Source: JAEUSG01 sp964590225
GTDB taxonomy: Bacteria; Fibrobacterota; OXYB2-FULL-49-7; JAEUSG01
Reading direction: 5' to 3'
Length of the DNA stretch: 27,908 nt
Assembly (NCBI GenBank): GCA_964590225.1
Contig: CAZPWS010000040.1
Coordinates: forward strand, 1-27,908
Shown: in pieces, positions 15,901 to 23,102 of the stretch
Numbering within the stretch: position 1 is the first letter of the stretch
Layout: each line of letters starts with the position of its first letter
Position numbers and translations under genes: made by a program
Notes under the pieces: generated by a model
Database searches by the model: none
Told to the model about the DNA's origin: nothing
What the model saw: only the letters and a program-made list of their open reading frames with translations

Positions 15901-16021
15901 TAAGCTGCGTTTCTACTACTATGGGATCAATTTTATCGTTTAGCAACCATATTGGCATTATCTGATTGGCAGCAAATTGAGGGGATGAAATCTCTTTTAA
16001 GGTGGCTTTGAGGTTTGGCAT
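12989..16021 (-). CDS. Large GH106-like glycoside hydrolase (putative alpha-L-rhamnosidase-type)
   Basis: A 1010-residue protein. The N-terminal region (PIWLLNDKIDPIVVETQLTEMKQQGIQNVAIKAERG, then ISCYLCDDLQTGHPG) follows the barrel pattern of GH106 and related unclassified hydrolases ('WxWNG..., QLxEMK..G, Y/WLYDE..PSG'). A Rossmann-like segment near residues 520-640 (VLILPEMAVTPKKF, GGKVVFYGITPFETTDG) is also seen in that group. The C-terminus (about residues 780-1010) looks like galactose-binding beta-sandwich domains. There is no signal peptide, so it is probably cytoplasmic. The substrate, perhaps a rhamnose-containing glycan, is inference, and catalytic residues cannot be assigned with confidence. 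ATG 16021 has SD AGGAG at 16031-16027 and a promoter further upstream. Confidence 0.72.
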   Translation of the reverse strand: MPNLKATLKEISSPQFAANQIMPIWLLNDKIDPIVVETQLTEMKQQGIQNVAIKAERGVLPSYMSHDYIVHFDSILKIAKKHSISCYLCDDLQTGHPGVSAGITEKHEEMRLQYLSLHEVVKTKGPKKHVQELSPAYKWSIIGFKMKEKGIDSASIKNLSSQVKNGIFSWTVTNGDWRILFFRTVACKRPVGGWVIDTMNHEAAKAYIEAAYSRLRNGLTKEGAVALKGVLVELPYVGPDTTLRGLPWSDNISKLLQTATKADFLSQLMALFVEGGAKNAGVIRREYYSLLLKLQCQNFLKPIQEYCTKSKLQLMAYTASSDPYGGEGQLRYDYSPIVQKCTAIQGISSCDQSVSSASLSRFFADLRGYYNRSRGSAILGRNRTGIGLGLKELKYESDLYAINGIEGNLIDGSYYALRYQGGMRAPANVFVHHPSYSQYGIMLKTFQRRMALLSGLHAHEQVGVVFPSESFYASYNPISPTNYKAKIQHFDELMTYLEKENLSFQFINEELAGQMTISNKGQLALNIGGKIKASFSVLILPEMAVTPKKFIPLLEKFVMNGGKVVFYGITPFETTDGVKDADLMRTLENLSLKKSGSVLKFTRPEELDTLRTGGLSGIVPQIEFFSEAQIEKRIFCRSYSEGGTTVHLMLNTSNDNVRTEIKVTSKDKAYMYWLDLTSGALNTLPASESNGTLKPFIYSFAPKEGAALLVSKEKLSSQPNSALALDDPSRLYRIILKDQWEYEVLDENVLPVTSWSMKINSNRDVNSGYNTSYEGYVQIDSVPAKSTLFLNNLLNRHINGYGSGYFPVEISFNGVLLKQMQFFNRGEKRFRSNETVKKWSHAGIMSYGADVTPHVRKGVNRISIKTYGSTFSPMAIKYPVLFTGKFAVKKGNSGWLVSDYYENIKSGSWTEHGFPFYCGRIVYKQIFEKPDAYKRVMLRFKQIENIATLRVNGNEIPIPPWQPQSVDVSKFIQGEKNRIEIEVSNLQNNLIKMLPSPAGLVGEVYVDVYQ

Positions 16022-16066
16022 TAAGGCTCCTAATTTAATGAAATTTACTAAACAAAAGAGGCGTTA

Positions 16067-16095
16067 AATATAATAGATTTGCATCTGTAAATCAA
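16067..16095 (-). promoter_or_regulatory. Predicted promoter and operator-like repeat of the glycoside hydrolase gene
   Basis: On the minus strand TTGATT (16095-16090), 17 nt, then TATATT (16072-16067). Transcription would start near 16060, about 39 nt before the ATG. The spacer contains an inverted repeat, GATTT and AAATC (plus-strand 16076-16080 and 16089-16093), a possible operator for a sugar-responsive regulator. Confidence 0.5.
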
Positions 16096-16236
16096 GAAAA
16101 AAGCCTAAAATTGCATCGATTTTAATAAAACATGTCATTTAATTAATTAAACAATCTTCAGAATGCCTGTTTTTATCGGATTTTTACAAAATAATCAATA
16201 TTTCCTTTTGTTTTTTAACCATTCGGAGTTTATATT

Positions 16237-16758
16237 ATGGGACAGATGAGATCATTCTTGGTACTTATGGTTCTTATACTCCCTTTATACCCCTTTCAGG
16301 CAGAAAGGGATACTATTGAGGCCTCCGATACAGTAATGGTAAGCCCTCTTAGCGGTTTAAGGAGCATAAATCTGCTTCCATCGGCAGAAGGCAGGGGGCC
16401 GTTCTACTTTCAGGTAGATGGCGACTCTGCTAGCGAAAAGGTGTCCTACTTTGGTAGCAATCTTGCCGATTATATCTGCAATGTTAAACCTGCTCGCATA
16501 AAAATCAGTCAGTATAGATCATTAAAAACAACCCAATCCGGCCTCCTAATCGGTGGATGTGTTCTAACCGCTATTGGCACCTTTTTTACATCGCAATCGG
16601 GTTCGGTTTCGCCCACCATGCTTATAGGACTCGGTACTCTTTCTTTTAGCTGGATCCCTGGTTATGTGGCAGTAGAAAAAGTGCCAGAAGCGGTCGATCT
16701 TTACAACCGCTCATTAACGCGCGAAAGAGAACTTTCCTCTTCCCTCTCCATCCGTTAA
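16237..16758 (+). CDS. Exported or membrane protein of unknown function
   Basis: A 173-residue protein with an N-terminal signal-like segment (RSFLVLMVLILPLYPFQA). A second hydrophobic pair follows at about residues 103-148 (GLLIGGCVLTAIGTFF and MLIGLGTLSFSWIPGYVAV), likely a membrane hairpin. No family is recognised. The ATG follows GGAG at 16226-16229 with 7 nt spacing. It is divergent from the glycoside hydrolase gene, with 215 bp between, and 90 bp before the sigma factor gene on the same strand. Co-transcription with the sigma factor is uncertain because a -10-like element lies between them. Confidence 0.65.
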   Translation: MGQMRSFLVLMVLILPLYPFQAERDTIEASDTVMVSPLSGLRSINLLPSAEGRGPFYFQVDGDSASEKVSYFGSNLADYICNVKPARIKISQYRSLKTTQSGLLIGGCVLTAIGTFFTSQSGSVSPTMLIGLGTLSFSWIPGYVAVEKVPEAVDLYNRSLTRERELSSSLSIR

Positions 16759-16768
16759 GTTTTACTTA

Positions 16769-16815
16769 TCCGTTACATTTCCGTGACACTAATGCCTCCC
16801 CTTCTGTGCTATATT
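16769..16815 (+). promoter_or_regulatory. Possible sigma-gene promoter with direct repeats
   Basis: An extended -10, TGCTATATT, has its TATATT at 16810-16815, with no good -35 at the usual distance. Upstream lie two near-identical octamers, CCGTTACA (16770-16777) and CCGTGACA (16781-16788), 11 bp apart and thus on the same DNA face. This is the look of an activator-dependent promoter. SD AAGGAGG is at 16834-16840. Confidence 0.35.
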
Positions 16816-16848
16816 TGAACTGTAAACTTACTTAAGGAGGCACAAAAA

Positions 16849-17703
16849 ATGGCCGAAGACACCCTGTTTAAGAACGACCAGTCGTTTGTAAATCAATATC
16901 TAAAGGACATCAGAAATTATCCCCAATTGGAACGAGGCGCCGAAAGAAAGCTCCTGCAAGACTACATCAAAAACGGCAGCAGAGATGTTTTTGACAAACT
17001 TATTACTTCCAATCTCCGTTTTGTTGTAAGCGTTGCGGTAAAATATCAGAATCAGGGCCTCTCTCTTCCTGAACTCATAAACGAAGGTAACCTTGGTTTA
17101 ATTGAGGCTGTGAAAAGATTTAATCCGGCTAACTATTCAGTAAAGTTCATATCATACGCGGTATGGTGGATCCGCCAATCCATAATCAAGGCACTTTACG
17201 AAAAATCACGATTGGTTAGAGTGTCCGCCGAAAAAGAATCAAAAATGAAGCAGGTAAATAAAATGGCAGAAAAATCTTTGCAGGAATTCGGCTTCATTGA
17301 CTATGAATTTGTTGGCAGAAAAACACACTCTAAACCTCATGAAGTCGAACAAATTCTCTCACTTAGCACAAACCGCGTCTCTATGGATGGTGCGGTCGGT
17401 AGTGATGACGACACAACTGTTTACGATTTAATGGCCGACCAGGGAGCAGAGTCTCCCGATTTATTCCTTGAACGGGATGGGGATCGCCAATCTATTAACT
17501 GCCTGCTTGACTCATTAACAGACCAGGAAAGAACGGTTGTTTCATATTATTTCGGCCTTGATACACCCGCAGAATTCAATCTCGAGCAAATCGGGAAAAA
17601 ACTTAAAATTTCAAAAGAAAGAGTTCGCCAAATCAAAAAGCGGGCGCTCGAGAAAATGCGTTCTTGTTACGATGAAGAGCATGCGTTAGCTGGCTGCGCA
17701 TAA
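16849..17703 (+). CDS. RNA polymerase sigma-70 family factor (no region 1.1)
   Basis: A 284-residue sigma factor. Region 1.2 (NQYLKDIRNYPQLERGAERKLLQ) is followed by region 2 (LRFVVSVAVKYQNQGLSLPELINEGNLGLIEAVKRF, then FISYAVWWIRQSI), region 3, and region 4.2 (LEQIGKKLKISKERVRQIKKRALEKM). Region 1.1 is missing, as in short RpoD-like factors of the Bacteroidota and in group 2 factors. After region 2.4 the sequence reads VRVSAEKESKMKQ rather than the VRLPLN of housekeeping factors, so a non-essential or alternative role is plausible. A strong SD, AAGGAGG, sits 8 nt before the ATG. A GC-rich terminator follows within 35 bp. I cannot say which regulon it serves. Confidence 0.9.
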   Translation: MAEDTLFKNDQSFVNQYLKDIRNYPQLERGAERKLLQDYIKNGSRDVFDKLITSNLRFVVSVAVKYQNQGLSLPELINEGNLGLIEAVKRFNPANYSVKFISYAVWWIRQSIIKALYEKSRLVRVSAEKESKMKQVNKMAEKSLQEFGFIDYEFVGRKTHSKPHEVEQILSLSTNRVSMDGAVGSDDDTTVYDLMADQGAESPDLFLERDGDRQSINCLLDSLTDQERTVVSYYFGLDTPAEFNLEQIGKKLKISKERVRQIKKRALEKMRSCYDEEHALAGCA

Positions 17704-17734
17704 ACCCAATCTTTAGTTCTTCCTCCTTTTAAAA

Positions 17735-17771
17735 GTCCCCGCCATCGGCGTAAGAGCCGATGAACGGGGGC
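17735..17771. terminator. Shared GC-rich terminator between sigma and permease genes
   Basis: GTCCCCGCCATCGGC (17735-17749) can fold with GCCGATGAACGGGGGC (17756-17771) around a short loop, with one small internal mismatch. On the plus strand TTAGTTTTC follows, and on the minus strand ACTTTT lies at the far side. It separates two convergent transcription units, the minus-strand gene ending immediately at 17772. Confidence 0.7.
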
Positions 17772-18626
17772 TTAGTTTTCCCCATTTTTAGGATCAAAAG
17801 CATCCCGCAACCCATCTCCCAGAAAGTTAAGAGCAAGTAGAGTCAGTGAAATGGCGGCACCAGGAAAAGTAATAAGCCACCACCTTATTTTTACAGGATT
17901 TACAGCGTCAAGCCCTTCGCTAATAAGAACACCCCAACTATGTTCTTGCCCGGGAACAGTAAGACCAAGAAATGAAAGAAAGGCCTCTTGAAGCATTACA
18001 ACCGGAACTGTTAGCGTAGCGTAAACAATAACAACTCCAGAGATATTTGGCAGGAAATGATAAATTAGCAGCCTTAAGGGAGACGCCCCCGAAGCAACAG
18101 CTGCAGCTATAAAGTCTCTGGACTTTATAGCCATAACCTCACCCCGCACCATCCGCGCCATTGTAAGCCACTGAACCGCTCCAAGGGCAGCAAAAAGAAG
18201 CATTAGCGACCGGTTAAATAGCCCAAGAAGAAGAATTACAAGAAAAATATATGGTAAAGTGTAAAGCACATCAACTATGCGCATCAAGACAGAATCTATC
18301 TTGCCACCGTTATAGCCAGCAACAGATCCGTAAATAACTCCAATAATGACAGTGATTAGAGTTGCGACAAACCCAACAAGAAGCGAGGTGTGTGCGCCAG
18401 CCACAACACGGGCAAGCAAATCCCGTCCAAGAGCATCTGTTCCAAAGGGGTGGGAAAGAGAGGGAGGCGCCAGTTTACCAGGCAGGTTTTGTATATCGGG
18501 ATTTTGTAAAAATATGTTCTGCCATAAGGGGGAAAGGATAAGCAGGATAAAAAGAATGGATAAAAATGAAAGCGACAGTGTTGCCGCCCTGTTTTTCCGG
18601 AATTTATCTATTCGCTTACTTTCCAT
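17772..18626 (-). CDS. Peptide/oligopeptide ABC transporter permease (OppC/DppC type)
   Basis: A 284-residue inner-membrane permease with an N-terminal helix (LSLSFLSILFILLILSPLW) and about six helices overall. It has the family phrases HPFGTDALGRDLLARVVAGAHTS, the EAA-type loop AAAVASGASPLRLLIYHFLP and the C-terminal LNFLGDGLRDAFDP. It forms the import channel with the OppB-type partner encoded upstream, overlapping by 11 bp. ATG 18626 has SD AAGGA at 9 nt spacing. It is the last gene of the operon, and no ATPase gene follows in the window. Nickel or other Opp/Dpp-class substrates are possible alternatives to peptides. Confidence 0.92.
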   Translation of the reverse strand: MESKRIDKFRKNRAATLSLSFLSILFILLILSPLWQNIFLQNPDIQNLPGKLAPPSLSHPFGTDALGRDLLARVVAGAHTSLLVGFVATLITVIIGVIYGSVAGYNGGKIDSVLMRIVDVLYTLPYIFLVILLLGLFNRSLMLLFAALGAVQWLTMARMVRGEVMAIKSRDFIAAAVASGASPLRLLIYHFLPNISGVVIVYATLTVPVVMLQEAFLSFLGLTVPGQEHSWGVLISEGLDAVNPVKIRWWLITFPGAAISLTLLALNFLGDGLRDAFDPKNGEN

Positions 18627-19539
18627 TCTGCATGGTCCTTGGATCAGTGACTACATAAAGAATATCTGAAACCATATTGCAAAGAAGCAGTATAAGCCCA
18701 TAAGTAAGTGCGCAGCCAACCGCGAGAAAATAGTCCCTATGTAGAGCACTGTGGACAAAATGAATCCCAAGTCCTGGTATTGCATAAACTTTTTCAACTA
18801 CGACACTTCCAGTAAGAATACCAGCAGAAGCAGGCCCTAAAAAAGAAATAAGAGGGGTTAGCCCATTCCTCAAGGCATGAACAAAGAGCACCCGTAATTC
18901 ACCTACCCCCTTTGCACGGGCAGTTCTAACATAATCTTCAGACAGAACCCCTATTAGCGAAGCTCTTGTTATACGGGATATGTACGCGATAAATGGCGCC
19001 GATAATGTAATTACAGGCAATACAAGCGCATCTAGTGTTCCCCAACCTGCCGATGGAAAAAGCTTAAGATAAAAGCTAAAAACAAGAACAAGCAGCGAAG
19101 CAAGAACAAAGGATGGCACTGATATGCCAAAAATCGCTATTGCCATTGAGAAGTGATCAACATATGTATTGCGTCGTATTGCAGCAAAAGCTCCTATTTG
19201 AACACCAATCAATAAAGCTACCGCTATGGACAATATTCCCAATTTCGCCGATACCGGCAAAGCCCCTATAATTATTTCGTTAACAGTCCAGTCACTATAA
19301 TGCATAGAGCGACCAAGATAGCCCTTAGAAACATTAGATAAATATGCTATTATTTGCAAATATGTTGGCTTGTCAAGACCATACTCTTCATTCAAAGCGA
19401 TAAGGGTTTCGTTAGACAAACTTTTGTCCTGTGCGAACGGCGAACCAGGAGCCGCTTTTACTAGCACAAATGTTAGAATAAGAATAATCAGCAGAACCGG
19501 TATAGATATGAGAATACGGCGAATAATAAACTTTTTCAT
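18616..19539 (-). CDS. Peptide/oligopeptide ABC transporter permease (OppB/DppB type)
   Basis: A 307-residue inner-membrane permease. It starts with FIIRRILISIPVLLIILILTFVLVK, contains APGSPFAQDK (the usual periplasmic PGDP-type segment), and has the cytoplasmic coupling loop RAKGVGELRVLFVHALRNGLTPLI. It ends with the typical YVVTDPRTM. The start overlaps the stop of the binding-protein gene as ATGA, and the 3' end overlaps the OppC-type gene by 11 bp, so all three are translationally coupled. Signs of a functional channel are complete, but the energising OppD/OppF ATPases must be encoded elsewhere. Confidence 0.93.
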   Translation of the reverse strand: MKKFIIRRILISIPVLLIILILTFVLVKAAPGSPFAQDKSLSNETLIALNEEYGLDKPTYLQIIAYLSNVSKGYLGRSMHYSDWTVNEIIIGALPVSAKLGILSIAVALLIGVQIGAFAAIRRNTYVDHFSMAIAIFGISVPSFVLASLLVLVFSFYLKLFPSAGWGTLDALVLPVITLSAPFIAYISRITRASLIGVLSEDYVRTARAKGVGELRVLFVHALRNGLTPLISFLGPASAGILTGSVVVEKVYAIPGLGIHFVHSALHRDYFLAVGCALTYGLILLLCNMVSDILYVVTDPRTMQNGK

Positions 19540-21119
19540 TCTCTTCTTATATCAGCCAAGTTAAAATAACTTCTAATGTTTGGATACAAACCCCTTATGT
19601 CCGGTTTAATCATGAATTTCGACACATAATGATAAATTGGCAAGATGGGAGAATCCTCAAGAAGAAGTTCTTCCGCTTGACGCATAACCGCCATACGGTC
19701 TGACTTTCCAACAATAAAAGAAGAATTATTTATAAGCGAATCATATGCAGCACTACTCCAGCCTGTCCGGTTATTGCCTCCGCCAGTAACAAACATATCA
19801 AGAAATGTATTGGGGTCTGTGTAGTCGCCGTACCATCCCGCTCTTGCCAGTTGGTAGTCAAAATTATCCACCTGTGTAAGTAAAACTTTCCACTCAAGAT
19901 TAACGGGCAAAACATTTACTCCAAGCACCTCTTTAATCATATAAGCAACTGCCTCTGCAACCCTTTTATGATTTTCACTGGTATTATACAAAAGTTCAAT
20001 ATCAGGAAAATTTCGCCCGTTTGGATACCCCGCCTCAGCAAATAACGCGCGTGCCTTGATTGGATCAAAACTAAAACCACTAACAGCAGAATATAACGGC
20101 ATACCCGGTGGCACAAGGGATCCTGCGGGAATTTCCCCCCCTTTTGTTACAAACTTAACAAGCCTTTCTCTATCAATGGCGAAATTAAATGCCCTTCGGA
20201 CAAGAGGATTATTAAATGGTGGTCTTTGTACATTAAATCGGTAAAAATATGTACCAAGAGTTGGTACTACCATTTTGTCGGGGCGTTTTAGTAGATCCTC
20301 CGTGATAATCGTAGGGAAATCATCAATTAAATCAACTACCCCTGTTTCGTACATATTGAAGGCCGTATTGATCCCTTCACAGGTATAAATATCAATTATG
20401 TTCAGATTGACTTTTCCCTTGTTCCAATAATATCTGTTTTTAATTAGGCGCAATTTATCGTTTAATCTGTGCGATTTAAGGATATATGGACCATTGCATA
20501 TAATATTCTGTGGGCGTGTCCATCTTATTCCATGCTTTTCAACACAAGCTTTATTAACTGGTAAAAATGTTTCGAACGAAACGAGATCGAGAAAATATGG
20601 AATGGGCGTTTCAAGCTCAACCCTCAATGTTGAATCATCAAGCGCCACTACCCCTACGCTGTCAAACGAAGACACTTTGCCTTTACGGTATGCTTCTCCA
20701 TTCTTTAAAGCGAAAAGCATGTAGTCATAAGAAGACTTTGATGCGGGATTAAGCACCCGTTCCCACGAATAAATAAAGTCAGAGGTTGTAACCGGAGTAC
20801 TGTCAGACCAAAAACTCTTCCGTAATCTGAATTCATATATACGGCCACTACTGTTAATATCCCACGATTTTGCTATGCCTGGTCTTGGCGTAAGCGATTC
20901 CGGATCAAGTGTAATTAATCCTTCAAATAACGCTCTTGTAATTCGTGATTCGGATAAGGCAGTAACAAGCGCCGGATCAATAGATCGTTGCTCACTACTC
21001 ATAGCATAAGAAAAATCAGCCTTCTCAACCGGCTTAACCAATAAAACTGAACCAATCAACAATAAAATGGTTATCGGAATTACAATTAACAAAAAGGCTT
21101 TATAACCGTTTATTTTCAC
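19536..21119 (-). CDS. Peptide-binding protein of an ABC transporter (OppA/DppA type)
   Basis: A 527-residue extracytoplasmic solute-binding protein of family 5. After one membrane helix (AFLLIVIPITILLLIGSVLLV) come the signature PEVxR-like parts: RSIDPALVTALSESRITRALFEGLITLDPESLTP, KSFWSDSTPVTTSDFIYSWERVLNP and PLVRRAFNFAIDRERLV. It captures oligopeptides for the two permeases encoded just downstream. There is no lipobox cysteine, so it appears tethered by an uncleaved signal anchor rather than by lipid, or is free in the periplasm. The start is GTG 21119, overlapping the upstream stop by 4 bp; no clear SD is seen, consistent with coupled translation. Confidence 0.9.
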   Translation of the reverse strand: MKINGYKAFLLIVIPITILLLIGSVLLVKPVEKADFSYAMSSEQRSIDPALVTALSESRITRALFEGLITLDPESLTPRPGIAKSWDINSSGRIYEFRLRKSFWSDSTPVTTSDFIYSWERVLNPASKSSYDYMLFALKNGEAYRKGKVSSFDSVGVVALDDSTLRVELETPIPYFLDLVSFETFLPVNKACVEKHGIRWTRPQNIICNGPYILKSHRLNDKLRLIKNRYYWNKGKVNLNIIDIYTCEGINTAFNMYETGVVDLIDDFPTIITEDLLKRPDKMVVPTLGTYFYRFNVQRPPFNNPLVRRAFNFAIDRERLVKFVTKGGEIPAGSLVPPGMPLYSAVSGFSFDPIKARALFAEAGYPNGRNFPDIELLYNTSENHKRVAEAVAYMIKEVLGVNVLPVNLEWKVLLTQVDNFDYQLARAGWYGDYTDPNTFLDMFVTGGGNNRTGWSSAAYDSLINNSSFIVGKSDRMAVMRQAEELLLEDSPILPIYHYVSKFMIKPDIRGLYPNIRSYFNLADIRRE

Positions 21120-22228
21120 GACTGGTCGCGATGAAGGGCTGCCGCCCTGAGATATAGTTGATATTCAGGCACTATTGCGTTAAGCGCTTTTAAGTCGGCA
21201 AAAAAGGCATCCCCTTCCCTCGGCCGCTTTAATTTTTCGGATAAAACAAGAAGCGAATAAAGAGACTCCACAACCGTGGCCGGCGCAAAACTGTCCTTTT
21301 TTTTCCAGATCTCGTTATACCACATAAAGGCGCGGCGCCAGTACTCAGGAAGCTCTTTCTCGCCGCAATACTCAGTTAAGCAGAGATTATAGTGAGCTAA
21401 ATCGTATGTCGCAAGTCTATTTTCCAATCGATAAAGGGTATGGGCACATTCCTCCGCAAGCTTATACACCCAGAAAGCCTCTTTTGGCATGAACGGAGGA
21501 AAAAATTTGTCGAGTGAAGTCATGCCGGAGCCTTTGAGGAGCCGCGCCCTGACAGAATCATCTTTTACAAGTGCATGTATCTCCTTTTCGAGTAGCGCAG
21601 ATTGAAATTCATTCTTTTCCTCGTGAAAATATGAAATGTGTCTGGAAGCAAAGAAACAACCAGGACAAATAGTTAACTGTGTTGCATAAGGATCAATGGC
21701 GGGAAAACCTTCGCGACCCTCCCAAACGGGTAGCAGCGAGCCAGGCTCCAACTTTACCTCCTGCGTACGCCTATTTATTACAAAACCCTTAATATTTTTG
21801 TGTCCGCAAAGTGGACAAACAAGGCTCTTTAAAGAATATGGCTGTCCCTTAAAATCGTATCCTGGAGGAGGATAGAGCTCATCAACCGCTATAACCACAT
21901 TGTCTTCAACAAACGAATCATGGTCAGGATATATCTTTATTATTCTATCAAAATTTAACTCTTTAAGTATCCTTAATACTTCCGGCTTAACATTAAAAAT
22001 TGAGAATTTTCTGTCCTGTGTGGCAAGTTTTTTGTGCATATTGATAAACAAGCTTACGCCTGAAGAATCAATAAACCCTACCTTTGACATATCAATAGCA
22101 AGATTCTGAGCTTCTCCCGATAGCGATTGTAGCTCCTTGCGCACCTCCATAATGGTGGATACCTTGACCTCTCCGTTTATCGAGAGAATGGTATAGCCGC
22201 ACTCTTCAGAATATTGAAATGTCATCAT
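21116..22228 (-). CDS. STAS domain-DUF2225 fusion protein
   Basis: A 370-residue cytoplasmic protein. Residues about 1-110 form a STAS domain of the anti-sigma-factor-antagonist type, with VGFIDSSGVSLFINMHKKL; the Ser at residues 55-56 is where such domains are phosphorylated. The rest matches DUF2225: CPLCGHK (Cys138, Cys141), TICPGCFFASRH (Cys188, Cys191) and a helical end containing CGEKELPEYWRRAFMWYNE. The four cysteines probably bind zinc. The ATG at 22228 sits 5 bp from a palindromic promoter, with no SD, so the mRNA is probably nearly leaderless; ATG 22225 is an alternative. The stop overlaps the peptide-binding protein gene, so this protein heads the opp operon. How it relates to peptide import is unknown. 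Confidence 0.82.
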   Translation of the reverse strand: MMTFQYSEECGYTILSINGEVKVSTIMEVRKELQSLSGEAQNLAIDMSKVGFIDSSGVSLFINMHKKLATQDRKFSIFNVKPEVLRILKELNFDRIIKIYPDHDSFVEDNVVIAVDELYPPPGYDFKGQPYSLKSLVCPLCGHKNIKGFVINRRTQEVKLEPGSLLPVWEGREGFPAIDPYATQLTICPGCFFASRHISYFHEEKNEFQSALLEKEIHALVKDDSVRARLLKGSGMTSLDKFFPPFMPKEAFWVYKLAEECAHTLYRLENRLATYDLAHYNLCLTEYCGEKELPEYWRRAFMWYNEIWKKKDSFAPATVVESLYSLLVLSEKLKRPREGDAFFADLKALNAIVPEYQLYLRAAALHRDQS

Positions 22229-22247
22229 TGAAACATAATATATTATG
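22214..22247. promoter_or_regulatory. Symmetric bidirectional promoter between divergent genes
   Basis: The perfect 14-bp palindrome CATAATATATTATG (22234-22247) carries TAATAT on each strand. On the plus strand TTGAAA (22214-22219) lies 16 nt before TAATAT (22236-22241). The palindrome is exactly 5 bp from the plus ATG (22253) and 5 bp from the minus ATG (22228). Neither gene has an SD, so both mRNAs are predicted to be nearly leaderless. A minus-strand -35 is not obvious. Confidence 0.5.
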
Positions 22248-22252
22248 AATGT

Positions 22253-22873
22253 ATGAAAAAAATCTCCGTTTTGCTTTTTCTTACTACATTGGCTGTTTCT
22301 ACTTTTTCTCGCCCCATCGACCTTTATTATACAGAAGATGGAAAGAGCATTAAATCCTTAAGAGGCTTCCCCATGAACAGCGACTTTTCAATCGCTGAAA
22401 ATGGAGACGAAAGCTGGCTTGTTATGGTAGGACAAAAAATTGGTCCAAATGGTTTTATGGGCAAAGAAAACAAATTTACCATTGGTTCCCTCGGAAAAAG
22501 TAAGAGCATATTTACAGTTGCGCAAGAACAGTTTCTTGGGCTTGGCAACGAACTTACTCTTACAAGACCAATTGAATTTCAGGATATACTATACATACTG
22601 CCAGACGCAGTGGCCCTTGCACCGTTCATAGTAAAACTGAAAACGGGAGAGAGTGGGACCCTCTTTGTTGCCAGCCAGCCAACGGAAAGTCCTGGTGAAA
22701 GAATTATAGCAGATAAATCTATAAATGATATTACCATAATCCATCTCAAATACGATATCCCCCGTCATCAGCGGACGGCAGCTACTCTGCCAAAGCATTT
22801 TGGGATTAAGGCAATGGCAGTAAGCTTTTCTGAACAGGGCATAAAGCAGGCTATCGCTGCTCTTAATATGTAA
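22253..22873 (+). CDS. Secreted protein of unknown function
   Basis: A 206-residue protein with a classical signal peptide (MKKISVLLFLTTLAVSTFS, cleavage likely near SRP). The mature part is mixed alpha/beta without cysteines and with no family I recognise. Segments such as DFSIAENGDESWLVMVGQKIGPNG and ERIIADKSINDITIIHLKYDIP are the most distinctive. It is divergent from the STAS-DUF2225/opp operon, sharing the palindromic promoter, which hints at common regulation. There is no SD before ATG 22253; the signal peptide fixes the start. Confidence 0.7.
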   Translation: MKKISVLLFLTTLAVSTFSRPIDLYYTEDGKSIKSLRGFPMNSDFSIAENGDESWLVMVGQKIGPNGFMGKENKFTIGSLGKSKSIFTVAQEQFLGLGNELTLTRPIEFQDILYILPDAVALAPFIVKLKTGESGTLFVASQPTESPGERIIADKSINDITIIHLKYDIPRHQRTAATLPKHFGIKAMAVSFSEQGIKQAIAALNM

Positions 22874-22885
22874 TATGGCCACCCA

Positions 22886-22914
22886 CTCAAAAAGTTGGGG
22901 TTGGTTCTTTTGAG
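22886..22914 (+). repeat. Inverted repeat in the 229-bp gap before the AT-rich region
   Basis: CTCAAAA (22886-22892) and TTTTGAG (22908-22914) are exact inverted repeats with a G/T-rich loop. The stem is AT-rich and lacks a following T-run, so terminator function is doubtful. The rest of the gap (22915-23102) is AT-rich, with a TATAAT at 23011-23016 but no matching -35. Confidence 0.3.
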
Positions 22915-23102
22915 CCTAAATTTAATAACTCTATCGGTATTTCGTATAAACATATTAAACTTGTTAACCTATGATGTTTTGCGTGATCGTATTAAGTTGG
23001 TTTTCTTATTTATAATAAATAATTGGATAATTATCTTTATAGCAATGGTCTGATTTTATGAGGTTTGTTTTTTCAGCAATTAATAAACTAAGAAAGGTTT
23101 TT

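Noticed and set aside
23058..23102. Upstream ATG for the LamG-domain protein
   Set aside because: No SD, and it would put 15 extra residues, partly charged, before a standard signal peptide. ATG 23103 has AAGG 5 nt before it.
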